A program made the position numbers and the translations under genes. Under the pieces are notes generated by a model. It saw nothing but the letters and a program-made list of their open reading frames with translations, did not search any database and was not told where the DNA came from. From contig DCUY01000108.1 in the NCBI GenBank assembly GCA_002327905.1, forward strand, positions 1 to 15,180: a stretch of DNA of 15,180 nt, read 5' to 3'. Shown piece by piece: positions 6,922 through 14,734 of the stretch; position 1 is the stretch's first letter, and every line of letters starts with the position of its first letter. This DNA comes from Caldifarciminota bacterium UBA2202 (GTDB taxonomy: Bacteria > Hydrothermota > 32-111).

Positions 6922-9636
6922 ATGAAAAAACAAGTTCAGATTTCCGATGCAGAGAGACGAATACTGAAATCCTTCGCACAACGTATAGACCAGAATGACG
7001 CTGGAGCCCATAATAATCTTGCAGTGGTCTATTACAACAAGGGGCTGTATGACGAAGCCATTGCCGAGCTGGAGAAGGCACTGACAATTGATGCCAGATT
7101 TACTCTTGCGAAAAACAATCTCGAACTTATATACCGCGAAACAGGAATGTATGATGAAAAAATTGAAGAGTATAAAAAACTACTTGAAGAGCAGCCTGAA
7201 GATAAAAATTTAAGGTTCAAGCTCGCAGAGGCATTAAACAACATGGGCCGTTCTCTTGACTCAATTGCCGAATACAAAAGAGTTTTAAAGCAGGATGCCC
7301 AATTTCTTGACGCAAGATTGAATCTCGCAAGCATTTACAAATCCCTTGGAATGTATGATGAATCAATAGAGGAATACAGAAAAGCCTTAAAGGTCAAACC
7401 GGACTCGTCTCAGATACATTCAATGCTCGGAGAAGTTTATTACAATAAGGGAATACTTGACTCTGCAATCAAAGAATTTCAGAAGGCTCTTGAAATAGAT
7501 TCGAATCTTGCTGAGGCGCATTTCCTACTTGGATTTGTTTACGGCGAGAAGGGTATGTTTGAAGATGCGATAAAAGAGACAAAAAAAGCAATCAAGCTGA
7601 ATCCCGCATACGGAAAGACGCAGGCAAATCTCGGAATCGACTTCTATCAGCCGGGAGTTTATCAGGCGATGTTTTCAAATGAGCAGACAAATGTTTCAAT
7701 TCAGCCGAATTCTTTTTTGACTCACTTTACTCTGGGGATAGGATTTAGAAATAAGGGATTGTTCAATGAGGCACTGAAGGAATTCAAAAAGGCAGAGAAT
7801 GTCGAACCGGACAGAGGAATAATCCACATTCAAATCGGAGAGATATACCTTTTACTCGGAGAGAATGACAAGGCAATTGAGGAGTATAAAAATGCCTTAA
7901 AGGATGATAATTTTGCTTCAAAGGCATATAATGACATAGGGATTGCATACCATAGAAAGGGTGAAGTCGACAATGCGGTGAAATATTATAATGAGTCAAT
8001 CAAAGTGGATTCCACTTATGTGATGGCATACAATAATCTTGCGATTGCAATGATCCACAAAGAAAAACCCGAAGATGCGGAAAAACTGTTTGCCAAAGCT
8101 TTGGAAATCAGAGATGATTATGTTGACGCTCTTGTCAATCTCTCAATCCTTTACATTGAAAATAAAAAACTTGATGAAGCAATGAAACTCACTAGAAAAG
8201 TTATTGATATCAAAGGAGACTATGCGCTCACATACAACTATATGGGAATAATACTTCGTGAGCAGGGTAAATATGAAGATGCTGTGAGAGTTCTTGAAAG
8301 AGCAATACAGTTAGACAATAATTTTGCCGAAGCATATTACAATCTCGGATTCACGCTTTCAAAGATAGGAAAATACGAAGATGCCCTGAAATATACAAAA
8401 GAGGCTTTGAAGCTCAATCCATATTATATAGTGACAAGATACAAGCTCGGCCTTGATTATTATGCGGACAAGGTTGATGTTCTTATCGGTTCGCGGCTCT
8501 CCAAAGAGATTCAGGTCAATGCATCAGAGGGGCAGGCGCTTGAAGGATTTTCAATGGAGGAAAAATCATCCGATATTTTCGGAGGAGTCTTTGAAGAGGA
8601 GGCTGACTCCACTTTTGAGAAAGAAGATGTTAAGATGAAGGAGATAGAGAATCTTGACAGGAAAAGGGATGATGCAAAATCCCAATTTGATTCCGGCAGG
8701 TATGACGAGGCGATTCAAAGCGCTCTTGATGTTGTGAGAAAGGATGAAAATGATATGGAGATGCTTGAAATAATAGCTGATGCCTACAATGTAAAGCAGA
8801 TTTTCGGAGAGGCGGAGGAATATTATAAAAAGATAATTCAGATATCATCATCAAGAGAGGCGACTCTTCTCAAGCTCGCAAGAATAATATTTAACAAAGG
8901 AAACTATGAAGAGGCATCGGAGTATCTTGACAGGGTGTTTTCAAAGAATCCTGACAATATAAATGCCGCAAATATGTATGCTCTTGTGCTGTGGAAAAAG
9001 AACAATAAGGAGAAGGGCATTGAAATACTCAAGCAGGTGCTTGAAAAAGACAAGAATAACATTGATGCTCTTACAAATATTGCAGAGATATATATTTCGC
9101 TTGAAAAGAATGATGAAGCTCTCTCTGCTTATAACTCGATCTTGGCTGTGAATCCGGAAGACTATGAAATAATAAAGAAAAAGGGAAAACTTCTTCGTGC
9201 AGTCAAAAGATTTGAAGAGGCTCTCGCGGTCTTTCAAGATGCATTCAATAAAAAAAGCGATGACCTCGAAATTTTATGGGAAGTAGCGAACATATATGAA
9301 TTGACTGATGATTATGACAAAGCGATTCAGATTTACACGCGCATTGTCCAGATTGAACCGTCAAATATAAAGGCATTTCTGAGAATGGGTTCAATATGTC
9401 ATGAACTTGAGAATTATCAGACTGCCAAAGAATCGTATGAAAATGCTTTGAGAATAGATGGCAATAATCCTGAGGCGAATTTTTTATTCGGAAAAATAAT
9501 GGCGCGGGAAGGTTACATTAAAGAGGCGATGGAGAGATGGAATCATGTAATAACCGTTGCCCCGGAGAATGAGTTTGCAGAGAAGAGCAAAAATGCGATG
9601 CAGGCGGCGCGCAACTGGATTTCAATTTTTGAATAG
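6922..9636 (+). CDS. Large TPR-repeat protein in the chemosensory operon
   Basis: A 904-residue protein made almost entirely of 34-residue TPR units, with no signal peptide or membrane span, so it is probably a cytoplasmic scaffold. Block A (about 26-535) has about 15 units with typical W/Y-L-G-Y-A-P periodicity (for example residues 164-197, QIHSMLGEVYYNKGILDSAI onward). An acidic non-repeat linker covers about 536-585 (SMEEKSSDIFGGVFEEEADS), and block B (about 586-885) adds about eight more units. Two irregular units, at about 227-263 and 499-533, share the pattern NPxY-x2-T-x3-LG-x-D-x-Y and lie about 272 residues (eight units) apart. This points to duplication of a multi-TPR segment. It starts five bases after cheC and ends eight bases before the DUF4388 gene. 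No enzymatic function is visible; the partner may be CheY, a roadblock protein or the motility machine. Confidence 0.88.
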   Translation: MKKQVQISDAERRILKSFAQRIDQNDAGAHNNLAVVYYNKGLYDEAIAELEKALTIDARFTLAKNNLELIYRETGMYDEKIEEYKKLLEEQPEDKNLRFKLAEALNNMGRSLDSIAEYKRVLKQDAQFLDARLNLASIYKSLGMYDESIEEYRKALKVKPDSSQIHSMLGEVYYNKGILDSAIKEFQKALEIDSNLAEAHFLLGFVYGEKGMFEDAIKETKKAIKLNPAYGKTQANLGIDFYQPGVYQAMFSNEQTNVSIQPNSFLTHFTLGIGFRNKGLFNEALKEFKKAENVEPDRGIIHIQIGEIYLLLGENDKAIEEYKNALKDDNFASKAYNDIGIAYHRKGEVDNAVKYYNESIKVDSTYVMAYNNLAIAMIHKEKPEDAEKLFAKALEIRDDYVDALVNLSILYIENKKLDEAMKLTRKVIDIKGDYALTYNYMGIILREQGKYEDAVRVLERAIQLDNNFAEAYYNLGFTLSKIGKYEDALKYTKEALKLNPYYIVTRYKLGLDYYADKVDVLIGSRLSKEIQVNASEGQALEGFSMEEKSSDIFGGVFEEEADSTFEKEDVKMKEIENLDRKRDDAKSQFDSGRYDEAIQSALDVVRKDENDMEMLEIIADAYNVKQIFGEAEEYYKKIIQISSSREATLLKLARIIFNKGNYEEASEYLDRVFSKNPDNINAANMYALVLWKKNNKEKGIEILKQVLEKDKNNIDALTNIAEIYISLEKNDEALSAYNSILAVNPEDYEIIKKKGKLLRAVKRFEEALAVFQDAFNKKSDDLEILWEVANIYELTDDYDKAIQIYTRIVQIEPSNIKAFLRMGSICHELENYQTAKESYENALRIDGNNPEANFLFGKIMAREGYIKEAMERWNHVITVAPENEFAEKSKNAMQAARNWISIFE

Positions 9637-9640
9637 GAGG
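9635..9640 (+). promoter_or_regulatory. Ribosome binding site for a TTG start
   Basis: A perfect AGGAGG overlaps the stop codon of the large TPR gene and lies four bases before the TTG at 9645. There is no nearby in-frame ATG, and the PATAN domain begins directly after the TTG, so the TTG is the best start. Confidence 0.7.
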
Positions 9641-9644
9641 ATTT

Positions 9645-10757
9645 TTGGCAATTGAAGGTCCTATAAGCGAACTTAATCTGATAGATTTATTCCAAATTCT
9701 GTCATTCAATCAGAAGACCGGAATTCTGGACATAGCGAATAACAGCAATGAAAAGGCGAAAGTCTATTTTGAGAACGGAGCGGTTGTTTATGTAAAAATA
9801 GACGGCTCGCACATCTCCCTCGCTCTTATAAAATCAGGTAAAATGACAAAAGAGCACTATGAAGATAATCTGATGAAAAGAGTGGGAACAGGAGAGATTG
9901 AAATAGCGCGTGATGTGATTTCCTCAGGAATAATGAATGAGCCTGATTTTAAAAAATTTCTAAAGACAAGAGTTGAGGATTCCGTATTCAAATTATTTGA
10001 ATGGAGAGACGGGTACTTCAAATTTGAAGAGGGGGCATTTATACTTGATGACCTTTTCAGATTCAGAATCAAGACAGAATCTCTGATAATGGAAGGCTCC
10101 AGAAGAATCGACGAATGGTCGCGGCTCTCTTCAAAAATACCGTCATCCGCCATTGTTCCGCGTCTTTCCGATAATCCCGACATGATGGATACGCTTGATT
10201 TGAAACCGCGCGAATGGGAGATAATAGCAATGCTGAACGGGCAGAATTCCATTAAGGATATTGCTGACAAATACGGCGATGAATTTGAAATTGCGAAATT
10301 GATTTATGGAATGATAATTTTAGGAATAGTTGTCACAGATTCAAATCAGACTGTCGCAAAGACTGAGGATTCACTCTCTGTTGCGAAACATTTCTACAAT
10401 GATGGAATTTACGATAAAGCCATTTCAGAGCTGAAGTCATTTATTAAAGAGAATCCTGCAAATTTGGAGGCTTACAGAATTCTTATACTGTCATTTTACG
10501 CGACACATCAATTTGACAAGATAAACGATTATGCATCTGTTGCAGTAAAGAATAATGTGAGCGATGTGGAATTGAAGAAATATAATGCAATGGCTTACTA
10601 TAAAAGAGGTGAAATGGAGAAGTCCGCAGAACAGCTGATTCTGATATATGACGAATTGAATACACCGGTTGATCAGGAAAAAATTGAAAAATTGATAGAG
10701 CATATAAAAGAAAGTTCACGCATATTCAAAGAGATATTAGGAGGTAAGATTGAGTGA
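9645..10757 (+). CDS. DUF4388 (PATAN)-TPR adaptor protein
   Basis: Protein of 370 residues. Residues about 4-150 form a DUF4388/PATAN-type domain: ISELNLIDLFQILSFNQKTG then a strand pair ending YFENGAVVYV, followed by the helical part KMTKEHYEDNL. PATAN domains occur in response regulators controlling type IV pilus or gliding motility and often sit beside roadblock proteins. Residues about 186-232 (REWEIIAMLNGQNSIKDIAD and following) look like a small winged-helix segment commonly found after this domain. Residues about 243-350 form two to three TPR-like units (AKHFYNDGIYDKAISELKSF). There is no receiver domain, signal peptide or membrane span. It starts with TTG behind a strong AGGAGG and overlaps the next gene by eight bases. 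A role as adaptor between the phosphorelay and the roadblock module is inferred from context. Confidence 0.85.
   Translation: MAIEGPISELNLIDLFQILSFNQKTGILDIANNSNEKAKVYFENGAVVYVKIDGSHISLALIKSGKMTKEHYEDNLMKRVGTGEIEIARDVISSGIMNEPDFKKFLKTRVEDSVFKLFEWRDGYFKFEEGAFILDDLFRFRIKTESLIMEGSRRIDEWSRLSSKIPSSAIVPRLSDNPDMMDTLDLKPREWEIIAMLNGQNSIKDIADKYGDEFEIAKLIYGMIILGIVVTDSNQTVAKTEDSLSVAKHFYNDGIYDKAISELKSFIKENPANLEAYRILILSFYATHQFDKINDYASVAVKNNVSDVELKKYNAMAYYKRGEMEKSAEQLILIYDELNTPVDQEKIEKLIEHIKESSRIFKEILGGKIE
10739..10744 (+). promoter_or_regulatory. Ribosome binding site for a TTG start
   Basis: AGGAGG sits five bases before the TTG at 10750, within the end of the DUF4388 gene. It supports the TTG over the in-frame ATG at 10762, which is 17 bases from the site. 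Confidence 0.65.
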
Positions 10758-11523
10758 AAATATGAAAGTGGACAAGGATTCGATATCCCTTCTGGTAGCT
10801 CTTGCAGAAGACTTTTATAATAACGATTCTTTCATAGAGTCGATCAATTACTGCAATATGATTCTTTCGCAGTTTCCGGATTTAAAGGATGCGGAAATAC
10901 TGCTTCTGAAGTGCTACAAGAAACTTGATGACAAAGAATCATTCTTCGTTTTGTATGAAAAACTCATCAAACTGTATCCTGATGACGAATCAATAAAGCA
11001 AATATCGTCCGGCAAAGAGACGAAATCAGAAGAGAAGATGCCTGAAGAACCGAAGGCGGAGGCAAAAATAAACGAACCTGTGAAGCCGATTCAGGAAGAA
11101 ATAAAGTCCGTTATACATCCTGTGAAGCAGGATATAGGCAGTGCGGCAGTTTTGACAGCTGATGAAACGGAGAATCTCCTTGACTCTGCTTTGGAAGAGA
11201 TTAACCGCATAAATGGAGTATTGGGAAGCATAATAATCGACGAATCTGGGCTTATAATACGTTCAAAAGTGATAGAGAATCTTGACCCTGAAATTACAGC
11301 CGCTCTGTTTTCGACAATCTTTTATGTATCCGAAGATTCGATATCAAAGGTGAATCTCGGTCTGATAGACAGAGTCTTCATTGAAATAGGAAAAGTGAGA
11401 ATATACCTGTTCAAAGGCAACGGATATATTATAGGAATATTCACTGAGGAGATTGTAAAAATCGGATTGATTCTTATAAAGGCGAAACAACTTCTTAAAA
11501 ACATAAAGCAGGTGCTGGAATGA
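10750..11523 (+). CDS. TPR-roadblock/LC7 domain protein
   Basis: Protein of 257 residues in three parts. Residues about 10-82 hold about two TPR-like helical hairpins (SLLVALAEDFYNNDSFIESI). Residues about 86-135 form a charged, low-complexity linker rich in E, K and P. Residues about 142-255 form a roadblock/LC7 domain: an amphipathic helix, the strand GVLGSIIIDESGLIIRSKV, a helix, then strands ending with RVFIEIGKVRIYLFKGNGYI. Roadblock domains dimerise and often bind or activate small Ras-like GTPases (MglB acting on MglA). It starts at TTG, overlaps the upstream gene by eight bases and the next roadblock gene by four (ATGA), so translation is probably coupled. It may pair with the two roadblock proteins that follow. 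Confidence 0.83.
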   Translation: MSENMKVDKDSISLLVALAEDFYNNDSFIESINYCNMILSQFPDLKDAEILLLKCYKKLDDKESFFVLYEKLIKLYPDDESIKQISSGKETKSEEKMPEEPKAEAKINEPVKPIQEEIKSVIHPVKQDIGSAAVLTADETENLLDSALEEINRINGVLGSIIIDESGLIIRSKVIENLDPEITAALFSTIFYVSEDSISKVNLGLIDRVFIEIGKVRIYLFKGNGYIIGIFTEEIVKIGLILIKAKQLLKNIKQVLE

Positions 11524-11864
11524 TAAAAGAAACGCTTGAAAAGATTATGGAGATGGGCGGAGTCAAGGGTGTTGAAGCAATCACTAAGGACGGGCTCGTC
11601 ATAGAAAAATTCTTTTATGAAAGCGAAACCAGCGATGTTTTGGGCGCAATGGTCGCCAAGATAAATAAAGAGATGGAGATGAGCATAGGACAGAGCACTG
11701 ACTCTCTGCCGATATTTTCAACAATTTATACTGACAAACATGAGGTTCTGTTTATTTCAAAGGAAAAATTCATCATTGTCGTGCTTGCAGAGAAGAATGT
11801 CAATCTTGGTGCGCTCATCATCCAGATAAAGAGCATCGCGTCCCAGCTTCAATCTCAAATCTGA
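11520..11864 (+). CDS. Stand-alone roadblock/LC7 protein, MglB-like
   Basis: A 114-residue protein consisting of one roadblock/LC7 domain. The first helix (LEKIMEMGGVKGVEAITKDG) runs into a strand, then a long central helix (VLGAMVAKINKEMEM), two strands (STIYTDKHEVLFISKEKFII) and a C-terminal helix (ALIIQIKSIASQL). Size and order match MglB-type regulators of Ras-like GTPases, which act as dimers in the cytoplasm. Its ATG overlaps the previous stop in an ATGA, a sign of translational coupling and perhaps of stoichiometric partnership. No GTPase is encoded in the window, so its partner must lie elsewhere. Confidence 0.82.
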   Translation: MIKETLEKIMEMGGVKGVEAITKDGLVIEKFFYESETSDVLGAMVAKINKEMEMSIGQSTDSLPIFSTIYTDKHEVLFISKEKFIIVVLAEKNVNLGALIIQIKSIASQLQSQI

Positions 11865-11891
11865 TTCATTTCGACACCTGAAAGTAATGAT

Positions 11892-12362
11892 ATGAAGCGT
11901 TTGGTGCTGGATAATTCATCAGTAAAGAACTTAGAAAAAATAATACGCGATTATATGATTGAAAGCGGGGTCTCCTCGGTATTTCTTGTAAATACTGCGG
12001 GACATGTGCTGTTTCACAGGGGAATTTCCAAATCAGATTATTTTCTTCAGTCAATCGGAGCTTTGGGCGCAGGAATCTTCAATGCCACAAGGGCGATAGC
12101 GAAACTTATAAAAGAAGACTATTTTAAGAGCGCATTTCAGGAGGGAAAGAGCTACTCTTTTTATTATTATGCCGTAACCGAAGACCTTATTCTGATTTCT
12201 ATATATGGGAAAAACGCGATTATCGGAGTTGTTCAGGTCTCTTCAAAGAAGACTGCCGACGGGATTTTGGCTCTCATGACTGAAAAGAAGGAAGACACTT
12301 TGAAAATCGGCGACGGTTTCAAAGAGGAAGTTGAGTCTTTGATTGACGATATGTTCAAGTAA
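11892..12362 (+). CDS. Roadblock/LC7-like protein of the gliding-operon type
   Basis: A 156-residue protein with a more diverged roadblock fold. A strand pair SSVFLVNTAGHVLFHRG is followed by the helix ALGAGIFNATRAIAKLI, then strands in YSFYYYAVTEDLILISIYGK and NAIIGVVQVSS, and an acidic C-terminal tail (about 135-156). I recall this variant, with an AAGIFxATR-like helix, as often encoded beside MglA-like GTPases, so it is probably a GTPase regulator or scaffold. It begins 27 bases after the previous gene, with only a weak purine-rich site before the ATG; an ATG five bases upstream runs into a stop at once. It is the last gene of the long operon. Confidence 0.72.
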   Translation: MKRLVLDNSSVKNLEKIIRDYMIESGVSSVFLVNTAGHVLFHRGISKSDYFLQSIGALGAGIFNATRAIAKLIKEDYFKSAFQEGKSYSFYYYAVTEDLILISIYGKNAIIGVVQVSSKKTADGILALMTEKKEDTLKIGDGFKEEVESLIDDMFK

Positions 12363-12406
12363 AATCAAAATGTATCCTGCTACGGAAAAATTAATATATC
12401 AAGGAA

Positions 12407-12434
12407 TTGAAATTATTTAAAATTTAAATATAAT
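12407..12434 (+). promoter_or_regulatory. Putative sigma70-type promoter of the small membrane protein gene
   Basis: TTGAAA at 12407-12412 and a perfect TATAAT at 12429-12434 are 16 bases apart, with the start codon 34 bases further on. A second TATAAT lies at 12439-12444. The 106-base gap after the long operon and this good match suggest that a new transcription unit begins here. Confidence 0.5.
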
Positions 12435-12468
12435 GTTATATAATTGATAATATGGCAATGGAAATGAA

Positions 12469-13023
12469 ATGTTAAAAAAAATAATGATAATTATTCTTAT
12501 TATTTCAATAAGTCTTTTCATGTTTGCAGATGAAGATTTTCAGAAGAACGACTATTATAATTATATTGAGGGAAACGATGAAGCTTTCTTGCAGGATAAT
12601 CCAAAGAGGGAAGAATCGAAGCCAGAGTCGGAATTGGGAACTGTTACACTTGATAAAATGCTATATTTTGCTACCGGAGGGCTTTCTTTAGTGGGATTGC
12701 AAACTGTATATTGGTGGTATATAAATAAATATGTAAATGGCGGTGATCCTAACGGGCTATACTATATGGTCGGATTGTTTTTAGCTATACCTCTTATCTT
12801 GATTCTTACAGGTTTGGCAATATATAAATTAAAATATAAAACAATGATAAAAGGAAAAGCGGAATTGGATGCATTAAAAGCAAAAAAAGATGCAAAAAGC
12901 TATTCAAAGTCATTCTGCTACGGCTCATTAACTGCTTTTGTCATTGAAGGCGAAATTATATTTGATTTTATTATTTTAATGGCAATTGTTTTCACCATAT
13001 GGCCTATTCAGTTTGGAACATAA
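12469..13023 (+). CDS. Small multi-span membrane protein of unknown function
   Basis: Not recognised. The 184-residue product starts with a probable signal peptide (MLKKIMIIILIISISLFMFA, then DE), which could be cut after residue 20. An acidic, N- and E-rich segment follows (about 21-57), then probable membrane spans at about 64-85, 98-120 and 158-179. A lysine-rich loop at about 121-147 (with KAKKDAKSYSK) separates the last two. There is no ribosome binding site as good as those of its neighbours. The gene is visibly more AT-rich and uses more ATA/TTA/AAA codons than the flanking genes, so it may be under weak selection, recently acquired or simply membrane-biased. It is separated from both neighbours by gaps of 106 and 198 bases. 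Confidence 0.6.
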   Translation: MLKKIMIIILIISISLFMFADEDFQKNDYYNYIEGNDEAFLQDNPKREESKPESELGTVTLDKMLYFATGGLSLVGLQTVYWWYINKYVNGGDPNGLYYMVGLFLAIPLILILTGLAIYKLKYKTMIKGKAELDALKAKKDAKSYSKSFCYGSLTAFVIEGEIIFDFIILMAIVFTIWPIQFGT

Positions 13024-13221
13024 ACTGACAAAGATTACTGTTTTTTGTTTTTTATTCGGCACATATCTTTATTCATATTTATTATATCAAGTTTTTCCTC
13101 TTTGGCTGTTACTTTTTACTACTCCGCCTTTTTTGACACATTTTACTTGACAAAACGGGAATTTTTGATAAAATAAATTACTTTTATTCGGTAAGTTCTT
13201 TCTTTATATCAGGAGGTATAA
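13024..13221. other. Intergenic region before the lipoprotein-ribosomal unit
   Basis: AT- and T-rich DNA of 198 bases. Besides the promoter at 13147-13174, it has T-runs at 13041-13053 that could help end transcription from upstream, but no convincing stem precedes them directly. No start codon with a meaningful reading frame and no RNA gene is visible. Confidence 0.5.
13147..13174 (+). promoter_or_regulatory. Sigma70-type promoter of the lipoprotein-rplM-rpsI unit
   Basis: A perfect TTGACA at 13147-13152 is followed 16 bases later by TAAAAT at 13169-13174, preceded by TGA, so the downstream element reads as an extended -10 (TGnTAAAAT). The start codon lies 47 bases further on. This is the best promoter match that I see in the window. 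Another TTGACA at 13133-13138 has no matching -10. Confidence 0.6.
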
Positions 13222-14295
13222 ATGTTTAGCAAGGTTAGGCTTTTGGTTCTTTTTGTTATTCTTTTGGCAATAACAGGTTGCAATAATCAGTTTATGTCAA
13301 GCGGCATTATTTATATGCAGCAGAATGATGTAGATAAAGCAATAGTGCAGTTCAATGAGGCTATAAAAATTGAACCGGGCAATGCGCAGGCGTATTTGTG
13401 GCTCGGCAAAGCTTATGGTACGAAACAGGATTATGAAGCCTCTGCAAAATATTTTGTTTTGGCTTTAGACAAAGATACCACAGGCAAGGTATTAAAAGAG
13501 ATGAAAGAGACATCCGAATTCTACTGGCCTGTACTGTTCAATGCAGGAACTGGTTTTATAAAGAACGGAGATGCAAAGGAAAAGAAGTCCGATTATGAAT
13601 CATGGCTGACAAAGGCAGAGATTGTCAATGACACATCAGTGAATTATGACTATCTTGTTCTTTTATATGCGGAGACAGGGGAAGAGACAAAGATGGTTGA
13701 GACAATTGCAAAAGCCGTAGCAAAGAACCCGAAAAATCTCTCATTGTTCTTCAATGTGGCAAAGTTTTATATCGGAGCGGAAAAATTCGATTTGGCAAAA
13801 GAGTATCTTCAGAAGGCAGTAGAGATAGATTCAAAGAATCCCCAGATACTTTATTGGCTCGGTGAAATAAATTATTCTACAAAAAAATACGATGATGCGA
13901 TAACTTCATTCAAGAAATTCTTTGATGCTCAGGCGGTTCTCGACTCAACAGCTAAGGCAAAACTTGATTCATACAGAGGAGACGCTTCATTCAAAATGGG
14001 CAAAATTTATCTTGAAGAGAAGAAAAAATACGCGGAAGCTATTACATTCTTCAAGACGGCTCTTGAAGTCAATAAAGAGGATTTTGAATCAATGCTGAAT
14101 CTCGGATTCGCATATTATAAAAACAAAAATTATGCCGATGCCGTAAGCACATTTGACGAATATATGTCAAAAGCAAAGGTCGAAATCAGCGCGCTCTTCT
14201 ATATGAAGGCGGACTGCTATACGAGAATGAAGATGGACAAGAAGGCGATTGAAGCATATGACAAAGCAAAGGAACTTGAAAAACAGGGCAAGTAA
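13222..14295 (+). CDS. TPR-repeat lipoprotein
   Basis: A 357-residue secreted lipoprotein. The N-terminus MFSKVRLLVLFVILLAITGC has a basic start, a hydrophobic core and a lipobox ending at C20, so the mature protein begins CNNQF. N at position +2 does not match the D+2 inner-membrane retention signal of enterobacteria, which fits outer-membrane sorting if the Lol rules apply. The rest is TPR units: clear ones at about 26-59 (IIYMQQNDVDKAIVQFNEAI), 60-93, 170-203, 207-240, 250-286, 288-320 and 323-355. Such lipoproteins act as scaffolds in outer-membrane assembly (BamD-like), motility or secretion complexes, and the exact role is not visible. AGGAGG at 13211-13216 lies five bases before the ATG. 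rplM begins 10 bases after its stop, an unusual pairing. Confidence 0.85.
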   Translation: MFSKVRLLVLFVILLAITGCNNQFMSSGIIYMQQNDVDKAIVQFNEAIKIEPGNAQAYLWLGKAYGTKQDYEASAKYFVLALDKDTTGKVLKEMKETSEFYWPVLFNAGTGFIKNGDAKEKKSDYESWLTKAEIVNDTSVNYDYLVLLYAETGEETKMVETIAKAVAKNPKNLSLFFNVAKFYIGAEKFDLAKEYLQKAVEIDSKNPQILYWLGEINYSTKKYDDAITSFKKFFDAQAVLDSTAKAKLDSYRGDASFKMGKIYLEEKKKYAEAITFFKTALEVNKEDFESMLNLGFAYYKNKNYADAVSTFDEYMSKAKVEISALFYMKADCYTRMKMDKKAIEAYDKAKELEKQGK

Positions 14296-14305
14296 GGAGA
14301 AAAAG

Positions 14306-14734
14306 ATGAAGACAACGAGAATCAAAGAGAACGAAATAAACCACAAGTGGTTTGTAATAGACGCAGAGAATAAAACATTGGGCAGAATGTCAACCACCAT
14401 CGCAAAAATATTGATGGGTAAAAACAAAGTGACATATCAGCCTGATATTGACAATGGAGACGGAGTAATAATAATCAATGCGAAAAAAGTGCGTCTTACA
14501 GGAGCGAAATTCGAGGACAAAATGTACTACACCCACTCCGGCTACATAGGAAATCTTAAAGAGAAGAATCTAAATGAAATGATGACAAAACATCCTGATA
14601 AAGTGATTCTACTTTCAGTGAAAAGAATGCTTCCCAAAAACAAGCTTGGAAGAAAGATGCTTACAAGACTCAAAGTCTATTCAGCAGAGAAGCATCCGCA
14701 TGAATCACAGAAACCGGAGACATTAAAAATATAA
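14306..14734 (+). CDS. rplM: 50S ribosomal protein L13
   Basis: L13 of 142 residues, the normal bacterial length. It is a primary-binding protein of the large ribosomal subunit. The core WFVIDAENKTLGRMSTTIAK (15-34), YQPDIDNGDGVIIINAKKV (44-62), the TGAKFEDKMYYTHSGYIG segment (65-82) and VKRMLPKNKLGRKMLTRLKV (105-124) match the family throughout. The start at 14306 is chosen over an in-frame ATG at 14249 because the longer form would add 19 non-family residues overlapping the lipoprotein gene. AAGGAG at 14294-14299 supports this. It is followed by rpsI after 12 bases, the standard bacterial pair. Confidence 0.97.
   Translation: MKTTRIKENEINHKWFVIDAENKTLGRMSTTIAKILMGKNKVTYQPDIDNGDGVIIINAKKVRLTGAKFEDKMYYTHSGYIGNLKEKNLNEMMTKHPDKVILLSVKRMLPKNKLGRKMLTRLKVYSAEKHPHESQKPETLKI

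Noticed and set aside
6457..7011. 184-codon reading frame on the minus strand
   Set aside because: It lies antisense across cheC and the start of the TPR gene, has no recognisable domain, and is a shadow of strongly coding DNA on the other strand.
13008..13028. Hairpin TCAGTTT / AAACTGA as a terminator after the membrane protein gene
   Set aside because: The stem is seven weak pairs, overlaps the stop codon, and the T-run begins about 12 bases later, too far for a standard intrinsic terminator.
14249..14305. Longer rplM form starting at the ATG at 14249
   Set aside because: The extra 19 residues are lysine/arginine-rich, do not match L13 and overlap the lipoprotein gene; the ATG at 14306 has its own ribosome binding site and gives the family length.
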